This document shows positions 18,649 to 27,833 of a DNA stretch of 64,000 nucleotides, in pieces. Numbering within the stretch: the first letter of the stretch is position 1; every line of letters begins with the position of its first letter. Source of the DNA: Litchfieldella rifensis (lineage in GTDB: Bacteria > Pseudomonadota > Gammaproteobacteria > Pseudomonadales > Halomonadaceae); assembly GCF_042646605.1 (NCBI RefSeq), contig NZ_JBHRUG010000029.1, positions 62,001 through 126,000 on the forward strand. The letters run 5' to 3'. The position numbers and the translations under genes were made by a program. The notes under the pieces were generated by a model, which was given only the letters and a program-made list of their open reading frames with translations, had not been told where the DNA came from and ran no database searches.

Positions 18649-19788
18649 TTACGTCCGCTTGAAAGGCAGGGACTGACTGACCCGACGTCGGTACGCCGTG
18701 ATGTACCGGCGCTCCTCGTCACAAAAACGCGCGACGGCATCGCGCAACCGGGGATCGGCAATATGGTGCAAGGAGCGCAGACGACGCGGCGCGAACCCCC
18801 GTGCCAGCTTGTGCTCGCCCTGCGTGCCAGGATCGAAACGACGCAGCCCCTGCGCCAGGCAATGCTCGATGCCTTGGTAGTAACAGGCCTCGAAGTGCAG
18901 GCAGTCTGCCTCCACCTCACTGCCCCAGTAGCGTCCATAGAGGGTATGACGCCCCTGCAGGCATAACGCCGCAGCCACCGCTCGCCCCGCGAGACGTGCC
19001 TGGATCAACACCAGTGCCTCGGGCATGGTCGCGAGCAGGCGTTCGAAGAACTCCAGGCTCAGATAGCCCTGCCGGCCACGTTCGAGGTAGGTGATCTGAT
19101 AGCAACGATAGAAATTCGCCAACGCCTCATGATCGATTTGCTGACCGACCAGACGCCGCAGTTGCAGCCCTTGATCGGCGACGATCCGCCGTTCACGACG
19201 AATCTCCTTGCGTCGTTTGGAGGTCAGGGCGGCGAGAAAGCCCTCGAAATCGCCATAACCGGCATCCTGCCACTGGAACTGTACGCTATGGCGTTCGAGC
19301 AATGTCGGATGCGACGCTTGCCAGGCGTCGAGTTCCTCATCCTCGGCGAACAACAGGTGCCAGCTCGACAGTTCCCTGTCTTCCCAGGCACTCGCCAGCA
19401 ATTCTCGGGCCACGAAAGGATCGACCCCGGAGGCCAGTGCCAGGCGAGGCCCCGGCGCCGGTGTGAAGGGAATGGCCGTCACTGCCTTGGGATAATAGTG
19501 GCCACCGGCCCGCTCCCAGGCGTCGGCCCAGGCCCAGTCGAAGACGTATTCACCGAAGGAGTGATACTTGTGGTAACACGGCATCACGCCCACCAGGTCG
19601 CCACCACGCCATAGACTCAAGTGGCGCGGCACCCACCCGGTCCGAACGCTAGCGGCACCGCTGGCCTCGAGCGCGTGCAGGAATTCATGCCGCAGGAACG
19701 GATAGGCATCGCCGACCAGGGCATTCCAGGCGGCAGCGGGCAATGCCTCGATGGTGGACACGGCCTGCAATGACAAACCAGCGCGCAT
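18649..19788 (-). CDS. FemAB/GNAT-like acyltransferase (DUF482, PF04339 type)
   Basis: This 379-residue protein has two halves of the GNAT-like FemAB_like fold, with blocks YPFLRHEFLHALEASGA, YHKYHSFGEYVFDWAWADA, LTSKRRKEIRRERR and HFEACYYQGIEHCLAQGLRRFDPGTQGEHKLARGF, all typical of DUF482 proteins. The substrate is unknown. The ATG at 19788 has GAGGTG six bases upstream. It is on the same strand as ftsB, 91 bases upstream, so it may share its transcript. Confidence 0.85.
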   Translation of the reverse strand: MRAGLSLQAVSTIEALPAAAWNALVGDAYPFLRHEFLHALEASGAASVRTGWVPRHLSLWRGGDLVGVMPCYHKYHSFGEYVFDWAWADAWERAGGHYYPKAVTAIPFTPAPGPRLALASGVDPFVARELLASAWEDRELSSWHLLFAEDEELDAWQASHPTLLERHSVQFQWQDAGYGDFEGFLAALTSKRRKEIRRERRIVADQGLQLRRLVGQQIDHEALANFYRCYQITYLERGRQGYLSLEFFERLLATMPEALVLIQARLAGRAVAAALCLQGRHTLYGRYWGSEVEADCLHFEACYYQGIEHCLAQGLRRFDPGTQGEHKLARGFAPRRLRSLHHIADPRLRDAVARFCDEERRYITAYRRRVSQSLPFKRT

Positions 19789-19872
19789 TCCCTTCACCTC
19801 TCGGCCGCCCTCAAAGCCAAGAGAAAAGCATGCCCGGCAGGGCACTGCCAAGTGCCTGTCCCGGCATTCGCA

Positions 19873-21177
19873 TCAATGCAAGGCTTGCTGCACCCGATTG
19901 CGTCCCAGGCGCTTGGCAGCATAGAGCCCCATGTCGGCGCGATGCAGCAAGGCATCCATGGACTCGTCGCGACGCCGCTCGGCGATGCCGAAACTAACGG
20001 TAAAGCTGAGCCATTGACCATGGAATTCGACACGTACCTGTTCGAACTTGCTACGCAGCCGCTCGGCAAGCACCAGCGCTTCCTGCAACGACTGTCCATT
20101 CAATATCAAAGCGAATTCCTCGCCCCCGATACGACCGAAGATGTCCTTGGCACGCAGCGTCGTTCGACACACCTCCCCCAGACAGGCCAGTACCAGATCG
20201 CCGGCGGCATGTCCCCATGAATCATTGGTGGCCTTGAAGTGGTCGATATCGAACAGCACGACGGACAGCCGGGCGTTGGTATGGTCGGCCGCCTCGAGCG
20301 AGCTCTCCAGGCAACCCATGAAGGCAGCACGGTTGAGTGCCCCGGTCAGGCTGTCGGTGGTCGACAGTTCGTGGAGACGCATGTCGCGTCGCTTGCGATC
20401 GGTGATGTCACGGGCCACGGCCAGCAGCCACTCGTAGCGCCTGTTGAGTGGGCTGACATAAGGCGAGCAACTGGTTTCCAGCCAGATGTAGTGCCCATTG
20501 GCATGGCGAACTCGTACCTCGAGCCGCAACACCTCCCCGCGACAGGCCGCCTCATGCAACAAGCGCTGCACGCGCGGGGCATCATCCGGCGGCAGCAAGG
20601 TGACCAACGCCTGCGACTCCAGCTCCTCCGCAGCGTAACCCAGCACCTGGCTCACCGACGGTGAAACGAATCGGCAGATGCCATCGGCATCCATCATGAT
20701 AATCAGGTCGGACACGTGCTCGACGATGAAACGATAACGACGCTCGCTCTCCATCAAGGCAAGTTGCGAGCGCTTATGCTCAGTGATGTCCTCGCAGAAG
20801 CCGTGCCACAACACGCTGCCATCTCGTTCCCGCTGAGGGGTGGCGTGGCCATGAACCCAACGAATGCCCCCTTGAGGATGGCAATAGCGAAACTCGTGGC
20901 GCCACACGGCAAGCTTCAACGCGCTGCGATGGATGCTGCGCCACAAGGCGTCGATATCGTCGGGATGCACCCTCGACAATGCCTGGCCAGGATCGCGCAT
21001 CACCTCCCCGGCGTCAATGCCGAACATCTTCTGCATACCGGCACTGACCAATGGGAAACTGAGCTCACCGTCCGGTGAGAGACGGCATTGGTAGAGCGTA
21101 CCCGGCAACTGCTCGCTCAGGCGTTCGAAGCGCTGCAGAAAATCCAGGTTCTCTGGAACCTGTGTATGCATATCCAT
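19873..21177 (-). CDS. Diguanylate cyclase with two PAS domains
   Basis: This 434-residue soluble protein has PAS 1 (about 10-140, including HPDDIDALW and HEFRYCHPQGGIRWVHG), PAS 2 with a PAC motif (about 140-270, ending ARDITDRKRRD), and a GGDEF domain with active site GGEEF. The catalytic motif is intact, so c-di-GMP synthesis is expected. The inhibitory RxxD site is not evident just before GGEEF. There is no membrane segment, so the input is cytosolic, probably redox or ligand sensing by PAS. The ATG at 21177 follows GAGGGA. Confidence 0.92.
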   Translation of the reverse strand: MDMHTQVPENLDFLQRFERLSEQLPGTLYQCRLSPDGELSFPLVSAGMQKMFGIDAGEVMRDPGQALSRVHPDDIDALWRSIHRSALKLAVWRHEFRYCHPQGGIRWVHGHATPQRERDGSVLWHGFCEDITEHKRSQLALMESERRYRFIVEHVSDLIIMMDADGICRFVSPSVSQVLGYAAEELESQALVTLLPPDDAPRVQRLLHEAACRGEVLRLEVRVRHANGHYIWLETSCSPYVSPLNRRYEWLLAVARDITDRKRRDMRLHELSTTDSLTGALNRAAFMGCLESSLEAADHTNARLSVVLFDIDHFKATNDSWGHAAGDLVLACLGEVCRTTLRAKDIFGRIGGEEFALILNGQSLQEALVLAERLRSKFEQVRVEFHGQWLSFTVSFGIAERRRDESMDALLHRADMGLYAAKRLGRNRVQQALH

Positions 21178-21234
21178 GGTGTTCCCTCGACCGGAGCTTG
21201 ACGACCGCAAGCAGTCTTAGGTCGATGCCACGAC

Positions 21235-21537
21235 TCATGACTGCTTGGAAGACCCGATCGCCAAGGACACGACATCAGGGCTGTCCGGTGCAGTGACATC
21301 GCCGTCATCGCCCGGTTGCTTCCGAGTCTGACGACTCACGCTGGCCTCCACCAATGCCTGAAGCTCTTCACGGCTTAAACCGACACGCTCGGCGCCCTGT
21401 CCCGACGCCCATACGATCAGCAACGCCGGTGTCGGCTGCGTCTGGTCTATACCCACGATTCGCCCTTCGCGACCTCGACGAGCGTCACGCAATCGTGATC
21501 CCAACAGGGTATGAACACCATCTACGCTATCGTGCAT
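21235..21537 (-). CDS. Small hypothetical protein
   Basis: The putative product is 100 residues from ATG at 21537: MHDSVDGVHTLLGSRL followed by basic RDARRGREGRIVGI, a beta-rich segment and an SRxxL-type helix, then a polar tail. I do not recognise the family. The frame extends upstream to 21666, but those residues look less protein-like and no clear ribosome-binding site marks either start. It could be a real gene co-oriented with the GGDEF gene. Confidence 0.45.
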   Translation of the reverse strand: MHDSVDGVHTLLGSRLRDARRGREGRIVGIDQTQPTPALLIVWASGQGAERVGLSREELQALVEASVSRQTRKQPGDDGDVTAPDSPDVVSLAIGSSKQS

Positions 21538-21666
21538 GACACAGGGTCGCCAGCCACTGAATCCTGATGATACTGAAGTGATCCCCTTAACCAGCAGCTT
21601 AGCAGCTTGCTCGCACGGCGCTCGATTCATTAAGCCTCGATGGCTCATCATCGCGCGAACCAGCAC

Positions 21667-21692
21667 AAAAAAGGGGTGCCACTTGGCACCCC
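21667..21692 (-). terminator. Intrinsic terminator of gap
   Basis: A perfect 8-bp stem (GGGGTGCC / GGCACCCC) with a four-base loop is followed on the minus strand by TTTTTT. It lies about 155 bases past the gap stop. Confidence 0.88.
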
Positions 21693-21848
21693 AACGTCAA
21701 TGATAGCAATAGGTAGGACATCATGCCGCTGCGACATTCCGAGCGGAGCCGTGAGTGCGCGAAGAAACCGCCACGGCATGATGTCCGTACAAGGCCGGCG
21801 CGCTTCGTGGGCGCCTCGTGCGAGACGCCCCGACGCGGGCCGGAGGGA

Positions 21849-22850
21849 TCAACTGGCCGCTTGCATTGCCAGCGCGGTGTCCAGCATCCGGTTGGAGAAC
21901 CCCCACTCATTGTCATACCAGGCCATGACCTTGACCAGGCGACCATTGACGCGAGTGTGATTGGCGTCAAAAGTGGAAGAGTTGGCATCATGGTTGAAGT
22001 CGATGGACACCAGCGGCTGGGCGTTGACGGCCAATACCGGGGAGGCCTCGGCCGCACGTGCGACGATGGCATTGACTTCTTCCCTGGTGGTGTCACGACT
22101 GGCGGTAAACACCAGGTCGACCAGCGAAACATTGATCACCGGCACGCGTACCGCCAGTCCATCGAACTTGCCATTCAACTCGGGCAGCACCAGGCCAACG
22201 GCCGCGGCAGCCCCGGTCTTGGTCGGGATCATCGACTGCGTGGCGCTGCGCGCACGGTACGGATCCTGATGATAGACATCGGACAGGTTCTGGTCATTGG
22301 TATAGGCATGCACCGTGGTCATCAAGCCATTTTCGATGCCAAGGGCATCGTTGAGCGCCTTGGCCACCGGTGCCAAGCAGTTGGTGGTGCAGGAAGCATT
22401 GGAGACCACACGATGCTCGGCCGTCAGCACCTGCTCGTTGACGCCGTACACCACCGTGGCATCGGCATCCGGGCTCGGCGCCGAAACCAGCACGCGCTGC
22501 GCACCCGCTTCGAGGTGCTTGGCCGCGTCGGCGCGCTTGGTGAACAGGCCCGTGCACTCCATCACCAGATCGATCTCGAGCGATTGCCACGGCAACTTGG
22601 CCGGATCACGCTCGGAGAGGATGCGAATCCGTTCGCCGTCGACGCTCAGGTTTTCCTCGTCGTGTGCGACCTTGTGGGGAAAGTGGCCGTGCACGCTGTC
22701 ATGCTTGAGCAGGTGCGCGTTCAGCGAAGGGTCGCCCAGATCATTGATGGCGACCACCTGAATACGGTCGCGATACCCGTTTTCGTACAGGGCGCGCAGC
22801 ACATTGCGACCGATACGACCGAACCCGTTGATAGCGACACGTAACGTCAT
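21849..22850 (-). CDS. gap: Type I glyceraldehyde-3-phosphate dehydrogenase
   Basis: This 333-residue protein has the NAD-binding start VAINGFGRIGRN, the catalytic Cys154 in ASCTTNC, the histidine partner in TVHAYTNDQ, and WYDNEWGFSNRM. It converts glyceraldehyde-3-phosphate to 1,3-bisphosphoglycerate and links the Entner-Doudoroff products to lower glycolysis. The ATG at 22850 follows GAGGA. It is divergent from edd; in Pseudomonas the same divergent pair is under HexR. A good terminator follows. Confidence 0.96.
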   Translation of the reverse strand: MTLRVAINGFGRIGRNVLRALYENGYRDRIQVVAINDLGDPSLNAHLLKHDSVHGHFPHKVAHDEENLSVDGERIRILSERDPAKLPWQSLEIDLVMECTGLFTKRADAAKHLEAGAQRVLVSAPSPDADATVVYGVNEQVLTAEHRVVSNASCTTNCLAPVAKALNDALGIENGLMTTVHAYTNDQNLSDVYHQDPYRARSATQSMIPTKTGAAAAVGLVLPELNGKFDGLAVRVPVINVSLVDLVFTASRDTTREEVNAIVARAAEASPVLAVNAQPLVSIDFNHDANSSTFDANHTRVNGRLVKVMAWYDNEWGFSNRMLDTALAMQAAS

Positions 22851-23001
22851 GGCGGCATCCTCGTATTTGTATGCTGTATTGAGTCGGGCGCCGGATCGTG
22901 AGGTACAGGACGACGACCTCATCAAGAACGACGCTTAGTGAAATAATCCTACATTTAGGCCCTAATTTGGCCCAAAGGATGACGACATTCAAGGTATTTT
23001 T

Positions 23002-23017
23002 TTGCTAAATTTACCAA
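23002..23017. promoter_or_regulatory. Candidate HexR-like operator before edd
   Basis: TTGCTAAATTTACCAA is a near-perfect dyad (TTGn TAAA TTTA nCAA) 34 bases before the edd start, in the 201-base gap-edd divergent region. It resembles the HexR palindrome TTGTAATTAAATTACAA in half-sites, though it is one base shorter. Binding is inferred. Confidence 0.45.
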
Positions 23018-23051
23018 CATCGTCATTGATCACCGCCAACCGAGGTAACTT

Positions 23052-24938
23052 ATGGCCACTCAGACCCCTTCCCTGCATGACACGGTAGATCAGGTTACCA
23101 GGCGCATTCGCGAGCGCTCGCACGAGCGTCGCGCCCTCTATGAGCAGCGCATGGCCGACCAGCATGGTCGCGGTGTGCATCGTGGAGAACTTTCCTGCGG
23201 CAACCTCGCGCACGGCTTCGCCGCTTGTGGGGATACCGACAAGGGACGCCTGAAGATGATGAATAGTGCCAACCTGGGCATCGTGTCGTCTTATAACGAT
23301 ATGCTGTCAGCTCACCAGCCGCTCGCCCCCTTCCCCGATATCATCAAGGAAGCTGCTCGCGCCATGGGCTCCACTGCCCAGTTCGCCGGTGGCGTGCCGG
23401 CCATGTGCGATGGCGTCACGCAAGGACAGCCCGGCATGGAGCTGTCGTTGTTTTCCCGCGATGTGATCGCCATGGCCACCGCCGTGGCCCTGTCCCACAA
23501 TATGTTCGATGCGGCACTCTATCTTGGTATTTGTGACAAGATCGTCCCGGGCCTGTTCATTGGCGCGGCGCGCTTCGGCCACCTACCGGCGCTGTTCGTC
23601 CCGGGGGGCCCCATGACCAGCGGCCTGCCCAACAAGGAAAAGGCCCGCATCCGCCAATTGTATGCCGAGGGCAAGGTGGGGCGTGAGGAGTTGCTGGAAG
23701 CGGAATCTCAGTCCTATCACAGCCCCGGCACCTGCACCTTCTATGGTACCGCCAACTCCAACCAGTTGATGATGGAGATCATGGGCCTGCATCTGCCTGG
23801 CGCCTCCTTCGTCAATCCCAACACTCCGCTGCGCGATGCCCTGACCCGCTACGCTGCCGAACAGGCGATCCGCAATACCGAGGCCGGTGGCGACTACCGC
23901 CCCTTCTACAAGCAGGTCGACGAGAAGGCCATCGTCAATGCCATGGTCGGCCTACTGGCGTCAGGCGGCTCCACCAACCATACCCTGCACCTGGTAGCCA
24001 TGGCCGCGGCGGCGGGGCTGACCATCACCTGGGACGACTTCACCGAGCTATCCGCGGTGGTGCCGAGCATGACCCGCATCTATCCCAACGGCCAGGCCGA
24101 CATAAACCACTTCCAGGCCGCCGGCGGCATGAGCCTGTTGATCCGCGAGCTGTTGGATGCCGGCCTGATTCACTGCGATATTGCCACCGTCTTCGGCACC
24201 GACATGAGCGCCTACACCCAGGAGCCCTTCCTCGACGACGGCGAGCTGGTGTGGCGCGAAGGTCCCGTCGAGAGCCTCGATCTCGATGTGCTGCGCCCGG
24301 TAGCCGACCCCTTCTCCGCCACCGGTGGTTTGACCGTCCTCGACGGCAACCTCGGCCGGGGCGTGATCAAGGTGTCGGCGGTCCAGCCCGAGCACCGGAT
24401 CGTCGAAGCGCCGGTCAGGCTGTTCGACGACCAGAATCAGCTCAAGGCCGCTTTCGAGGCCGGCGAGCTGGACCGCGATGTGGTCGTGGTAGTGCGCTTC
24501 CAGGGCCCCAAGGCCAATGGCATGCCCGAGCTGCACAAACTCACCCCCTATCTCGGTGTGCTGCAGGACCGCGGCTACAAGGTGGCCCTGGTCACCGACG
24601 GGCGCATGTCCGGAGCCTCGGGCAAGGTACCGGCGGCCATCCATGTCACGCCGGAAGCTGTCGATGGCGGCGCTCTGGCCAAGCTGCGCGACGGCGACGT
24701 GATCCGCCTGGATGCCGACAAGGGCGAACTACGCGCGTTGGTGGACCCTCATACCTGGAAGGCTCGCGAGGTCGTCGAGGCCAACCTCGACCATTATCAT
24801 TACGGCCTGGGGCGTGAACTGTTCGGTGGCTTCCGCCATCTGGCAGCCGGCGCCGAGGAAGGTGCCGGCGTGTTCGGAGGCTTCGAAGCCGAAGACCTGG
24901 CCCGCCAGGAGGCCTTCATCCACGAGCTGGATGCCTAG
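23052..24938 (+). CDS. edd: Phosphogluconate dehydratase
   Basis: This 628-residue IlvD/Edd family protein has the Fe-S ligand cysteines in VPAMCDGVTQGQPGMELSLFSRD and YLGICDKIVPG, plus SYNDMLSAHQPL and GRMSGASGKVPAAIH. It dehydrates 6-phosphogluconate to KDPG, the first step of the Entner-Doudoroff pathway. The ATG at 23052 follows GAGGTAA. It heads the plus-strand block of sugar genes up to the sugar kinase. Length is slightly above the E. coli enzyme (603). Confidence 0.97.
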   Translation: MATQTPSLHDTVDQVTRRIRERSHERRALYEQRMADQHGRGVHRGELSCGNLAHGFAACGDTDKGRLKMMNSANLGIVSSYNDMLSAHQPLAPFPDIIKEAARAMGSTAQFAGGVPAMCDGVTQGQPGMELSLFSRDVIAMATAVALSHNMFDAALYLGICDKIVPGLFIGAARFGHLPALFVPGGPMTSGLPNKEKARIRQLYAEGKVGREELLEAESQSYHSPGTCTFYGTANSNQLMMEIMGLHLPGASFVNPNTPLRDALTRYAAEQAIRNTEAGGDYRPFYKQVDEKAIVNAMVGLLASGGSTNHTLHLVAMAAAAGLTITWDDFTELSAVVPSMTRIYPNGQADINHFQAAGGMSLLIRELLDAGLIHCDIATVFGTDMSAYTQEPFLDDGELVWREGPVESLDLDVLRPVADPFSATGGLTVLDGNLGRGVIKVSAVQPEHRIVEAPVRLFDDQNQLKAAFEAGELDRDVVVVVRFQGPKANGMPELHKLTPYLGVLQDRGYKVALVTDGRMSGASGKVPAAIHVTPEAVDGGALAKLRDGDVIRLDADKGELRALVDPHTWKAREVVEANLDHYHYGLGRELFGGFRHLAAGAEEGAGVFGGFEAEDLARQEAFIHELDA

Positions 24939-24996
24939 AGGGCCTCTACGTGAAAACCACGACCACGAACCCAACAACGGATCGGACAGGCCGCCT

Positions 24997-25965
24997 ATGA
25001 CACGTCCAGCCCTGATCGGCGATATCGGCGGCACCAATGCACGCTTCGCACTGGTGACCCCGGATACCTTCGAACCCCGTGACATTCATAGCCTGGCGTG
25101 TGCCGACTATCCGAGCCTGGTCGATGCCGTGCGCGACTACCTGGCCCGTGTCGGGCGCGACGACGAGCAGGCGCCTCGCGAGGCTTGCCTGGCCTTCGCC
25201 TGCCCGGTACACGATGATCGGGTACGCATGACCAACAACGCCTGGGAGTTCTCGAAGCGCGGAGTACAGGCGACGCTCGGCCTCGAACTGTTCAAGGTCA
25301 TCAACGACTTCACTGCCCAGGCACTGGGCGTGCCGCATATCGACACCCAGGATCTGGTCGCCATCGGCGATGGTCAGGCCGCCAACGACTGCGCACGCCT
25401 GGTAATCGGCCCCGGAACCGGGCTGGGCGTGGCTGGCGTTTTCCCCGGTCGGCATGCCTGGGTCCCCTTGCCCACCGAAGGCGGCCATGTGACCTTCGCG
25501 CCCACCGACGAGCGCGAGCAGAATCTTCTGCGCTACTTTCACTCTCGCTATGGGCGGGTCTCGGTGGAACGCATTCTCTGTGGTCAGGGCCTTTTGGACT
25601 TGTACTACGCCCATGCCTCACTGAAGGGTGCCAATCCGCGCTACTCCACGCCAGCAGAAGTCAGCACCGCCGCCAACGACGGTGACGCGATCGCGGCGGA
25701 TACCGTGCAGCGCTTTCTCAAGATTCTCGGCGACGTGTGTGGCGACGCCGCCCTGACCATGGGGGCCCGCGGCGGTGTCTACCTGTGCGGGGGCATCCTG
25801 CCACGGCTGCTCGACTGGTTGCCGCGAAGTCGCTTCCGCGACGCCTTTACCGACAAAGGACGCATGAGTGCCTACAATGCCAGCATCCCCACATGGGTGG
25901 TCACCGCACCCTGGACAGGGCTGCTGGGCGCCGCCGAGGCATTGCATAACGAGGAGGTCGAATGA
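24997..25965 (+). CDS. glk: Glucokinase
   Basis: This 322-residue protein has the phosphate loop IGDIGGTNARFAL at the N-terminus, VINDFTAQALGV, IGPGTGLGVAGVF and PTEGGHVTFAP, all signatures of bacterial Glk. It phosphorylates glucose with ATP. I chose the ATG at 24997 with GGACAGG seven bases upstream; the longer open frame from 24712 overlaps edd and is not homologous. The stop overlaps the next gene (ATGA). Confidence 0.95.
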   Translation: MTRPALIGDIGGTNARFALVTPDTFEPRDIHSLACADYPSLVDAVRDYLARVGRDDEQAPREACLAFACPVHDDRVRMTNNAWEFSKRGVQATLGLELFKVINDFTAQALGVPHIDTQDLVAIGDGQAANDCARLVIGPGTGLGVAGVFPGRHAWVPLPTEGGHVTFAPTDEREQNLLRYFHSRYGRVSVERILCGQGLLDLYYAHASLKGANPRYSTPAEVSTAANDGDAIAADTVQRFLKILGDVCGDAALTMGARGGVYLCGGILPRLLDWLPRSRFRDAFTDKGRMSAYNASIPTWVVTAPWTGLLGAAEALHNEEVE

Positions 25966-26840
25966 TTCCGGAGTCGCTGCGCGCACTGCTGGACGAGACT
26001 CAGGGACAGCGCCGGGTCGAGTGGGCCGGACGCGAGCTATGGCTGGCCAATGAGTCCTGGGGGGAACTGGCAATCTCGCTGCAAGGTGCCCAGGTGCTGC
26101 ACTTTCTACCGGCGTCCGCCACTTCACCGTCGGCAGATGCCGGCTGGCTATGGGTCACTCCCACACCGCAGGACGTGCCCGGCGCCATTCGCGGAGGCAT
26201 TCCGCTGTGCTGGCCCTGGTTCGCCGACGAGTCGCCGGACGGCCAGGGGCCCATGCACGGCCCCGCACGCAAGGCCGATTGGCGCCTGGACGCCGCCGAT
26301 GAACACGAGGAAGGCATCGAGCTGCATTTCTCGCCTGCCGGACGGCTGCATGAGCAGCTCGTCCCCAGGACGGTGATCCAGGCCAACGCCAAGCGCCTTC
26401 ACGTCGAGCTGATCACCGAACACCGCGGCGAGACGCCGGTGAAGATGAGCGGTGCCCTGCACAGCTATTTCGCCGTAGCCGACGCCCATCGCTGCCGTGT
26501 CGAGGGCCTGGCCGGTGCGCGCTATCTCGACAAGCGCCAAGGGTTCGCCGAATGCGTCCAGCAAGGCGAGCTGGGCATCCGCGGAGCATTGGACCGCATC
26601 TACGAGTCGAATCGAGAAGTGGTACTCGATGACGGTAGCCGCCGCTTGCGTATCGCCAAGCAAGGCAGTGACTCGACCGTGGTGTGGCATCCTGGCGACG
26701 ACCTGCCCAACGACACGCCGGTCGAGGTGGGGCGGCGTTTCCTGTGTGTCGAGGCCGCCACCACCCGCCTGGACCCGGTTTGGCTGGTACCCGGCGCCCA
26801 GCACCTGCTGGCCACGACCATCACTTGCGAGGATGTCTGA
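25962..26840 (+). CDS. D-hexose-6-phosphate mutarotase (YeaD-like)
   Basis: This 292-residue aldose-epimerase-fold protein has the catalytic histidine in MHGPARKADW (HGFAR-like), a second block HSYFAVADA, and a C-terminal segment VWHPGDDLPND followed by RRFLCVEAA with the catalytic glutamate. It equilibrates the alpha and beta anomers of glucose-6-phosphate. Its location between glk and the aldo/keto reductase in the Entner-Doudoroff block fits a role in preparing G6P for Zwf. Start and stop both overlap neighbours. Confidence 0.88.
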   Translation: MIPESLRALLDETQGQRRVEWAGRELWLANESWGELAISLQGAQVLHFLPASATSPSADAGWLWVTPTPQDVPGAIRGGIPLCWPWFADESPDGQGPMHGPARKADWRLDAADEHEEGIELHFSPAGRLHEQLVPRTVIQANAKRLHVELITEHRGETPVKMSGALHSYFAVADAHRCRVEGLAGARYLDKRQGFAECVQQGELGIRGALDRIYESNREVVLDDGSRRLRIAKQGSDSTVVWHPGDDLPNDTPVEVGRRFLCVEAATTRLDPVWLVPGAQHLLATTITCEDV

Positions 26841-27715
26841 TGAGCGACGACCTGCAACTCGATGTCCCCTTCCTGCTGGGCATGATGCGGCTGCATGAGC
26901 AGGACGAGCTGCACGATCCCCTCCAACTGGCCGACTGGATCGAAGCCCGACTCGATCAGGGCTTGTGCTGGTTCGATCACGCCGACATCTACGGCGACCG
27001 CGAGGCGGAAGCCTTGTTTGGCGCGGCCTTGCATGCCCGACCGTCACTGATTCCGCGAGTACGTATCGTCACCAAGGCCAGCATCGTCACCCCGAGTCGC
27101 GATGCCTCACCCTATGGCGTCAAGCATTACGATAGCTCGCCTGACTACCTGGAAGCCGCTATCGATGCCTCGCTCACGCGCCTCGGCGTCGAGCGTCTCG
27201 ATCATTTCCTGCTGCACCGCCCGGACCCGTTGATGGATGCCGCAGCCACCGCACGAGCCTTGGACAACGCCATCGATGCCGGCAAGATCGGAGCGGCCGG
27301 GGTTTCCAACTTTCTGCCCGAGCAATGGCGGCGCTTGCAGGCCGCCATGCACCATCCACTCCTGACGCATCAGCTGCAATTGTCGCTGGCCTATCCGGAA
27401 CCGCTGTTCGATGGGTTCTATGATGCCCTGCTGGCAGACGGCATGCGCCCCATGGCGTGGTCGCCCCTGGGCGGTGGCACCGTCTTCGAGGACGTGCTTG
27501 GGGCGTCGCTGGAGCGCCTGGCGACCGATTTTGCATCCAGCTCCGCGGGCCTGGCACTGGCCTGGCTGCGTGCTCTGCCCGGCAGTCCGGTGCCGGTGAT
27601 CGGCACCCTCAAGGAACAGCGTATAGAAGAACTGCTGACAGGTGCCTGTATCGAGCTCGACCGCCCGACCTGGTTCGCCCTGCTCGAGGAGGCGCGCGGC
27701 CAACGGGTGGTGTGA
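26840..27715 (+). CDS. Aldo/keto reductase
   Basis: This 291-residue protein has a TIM barrel with the AKR tetrad (GLCWFDHADIYGDREAE for Asp and Tyr, KASIV for Lys, LLHRPDPLMD for His) and the NADPH-binding end VPVIGTLKEQRIEELL. It matches the YdhF-like group. The start overlaps the mutarotase stop (TGATG). The substrate is unknown; a sugar or carbonyl by-product of the pathway is plausible. It is followed by a 118-base gap before pgi. Confidence 0.87.
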   Translation: MSDDLQLDVPFLLGMMRLHEQDELHDPLQLADWIEARLDQGLCWFDHADIYGDREAEALFGAALHARPSLIPRVRIVTKASIVTPSRDASPYGVKHYDSSPDYLEAAIDASLTRLGVERLDHFLLHRPDPLMDAAATARALDNAIDAGKIGAAGVSNFLPEQWRRLQAAMHHPLLTHQLQLSLAYPEPLFDGFYDALLADGMRPMAWSPLGGGTVFEDVLGASLERLATDFASSSAGLALAWLRALPGSPVPVIGTLKEQRIEELLTGACIELDRPTWFALLEEARGQRVV

Positions 27716-27833
27716 ATGTGCCCCATGCCGCAGCCATGGATCAATGGCCGGCTGAGCGCAAAAGTGACACGATTCACCTTTCTTCTCGCAATCGAATTCT
27801 CGTTTCCTGTTTCGATAACAAAAGGATCATGGC

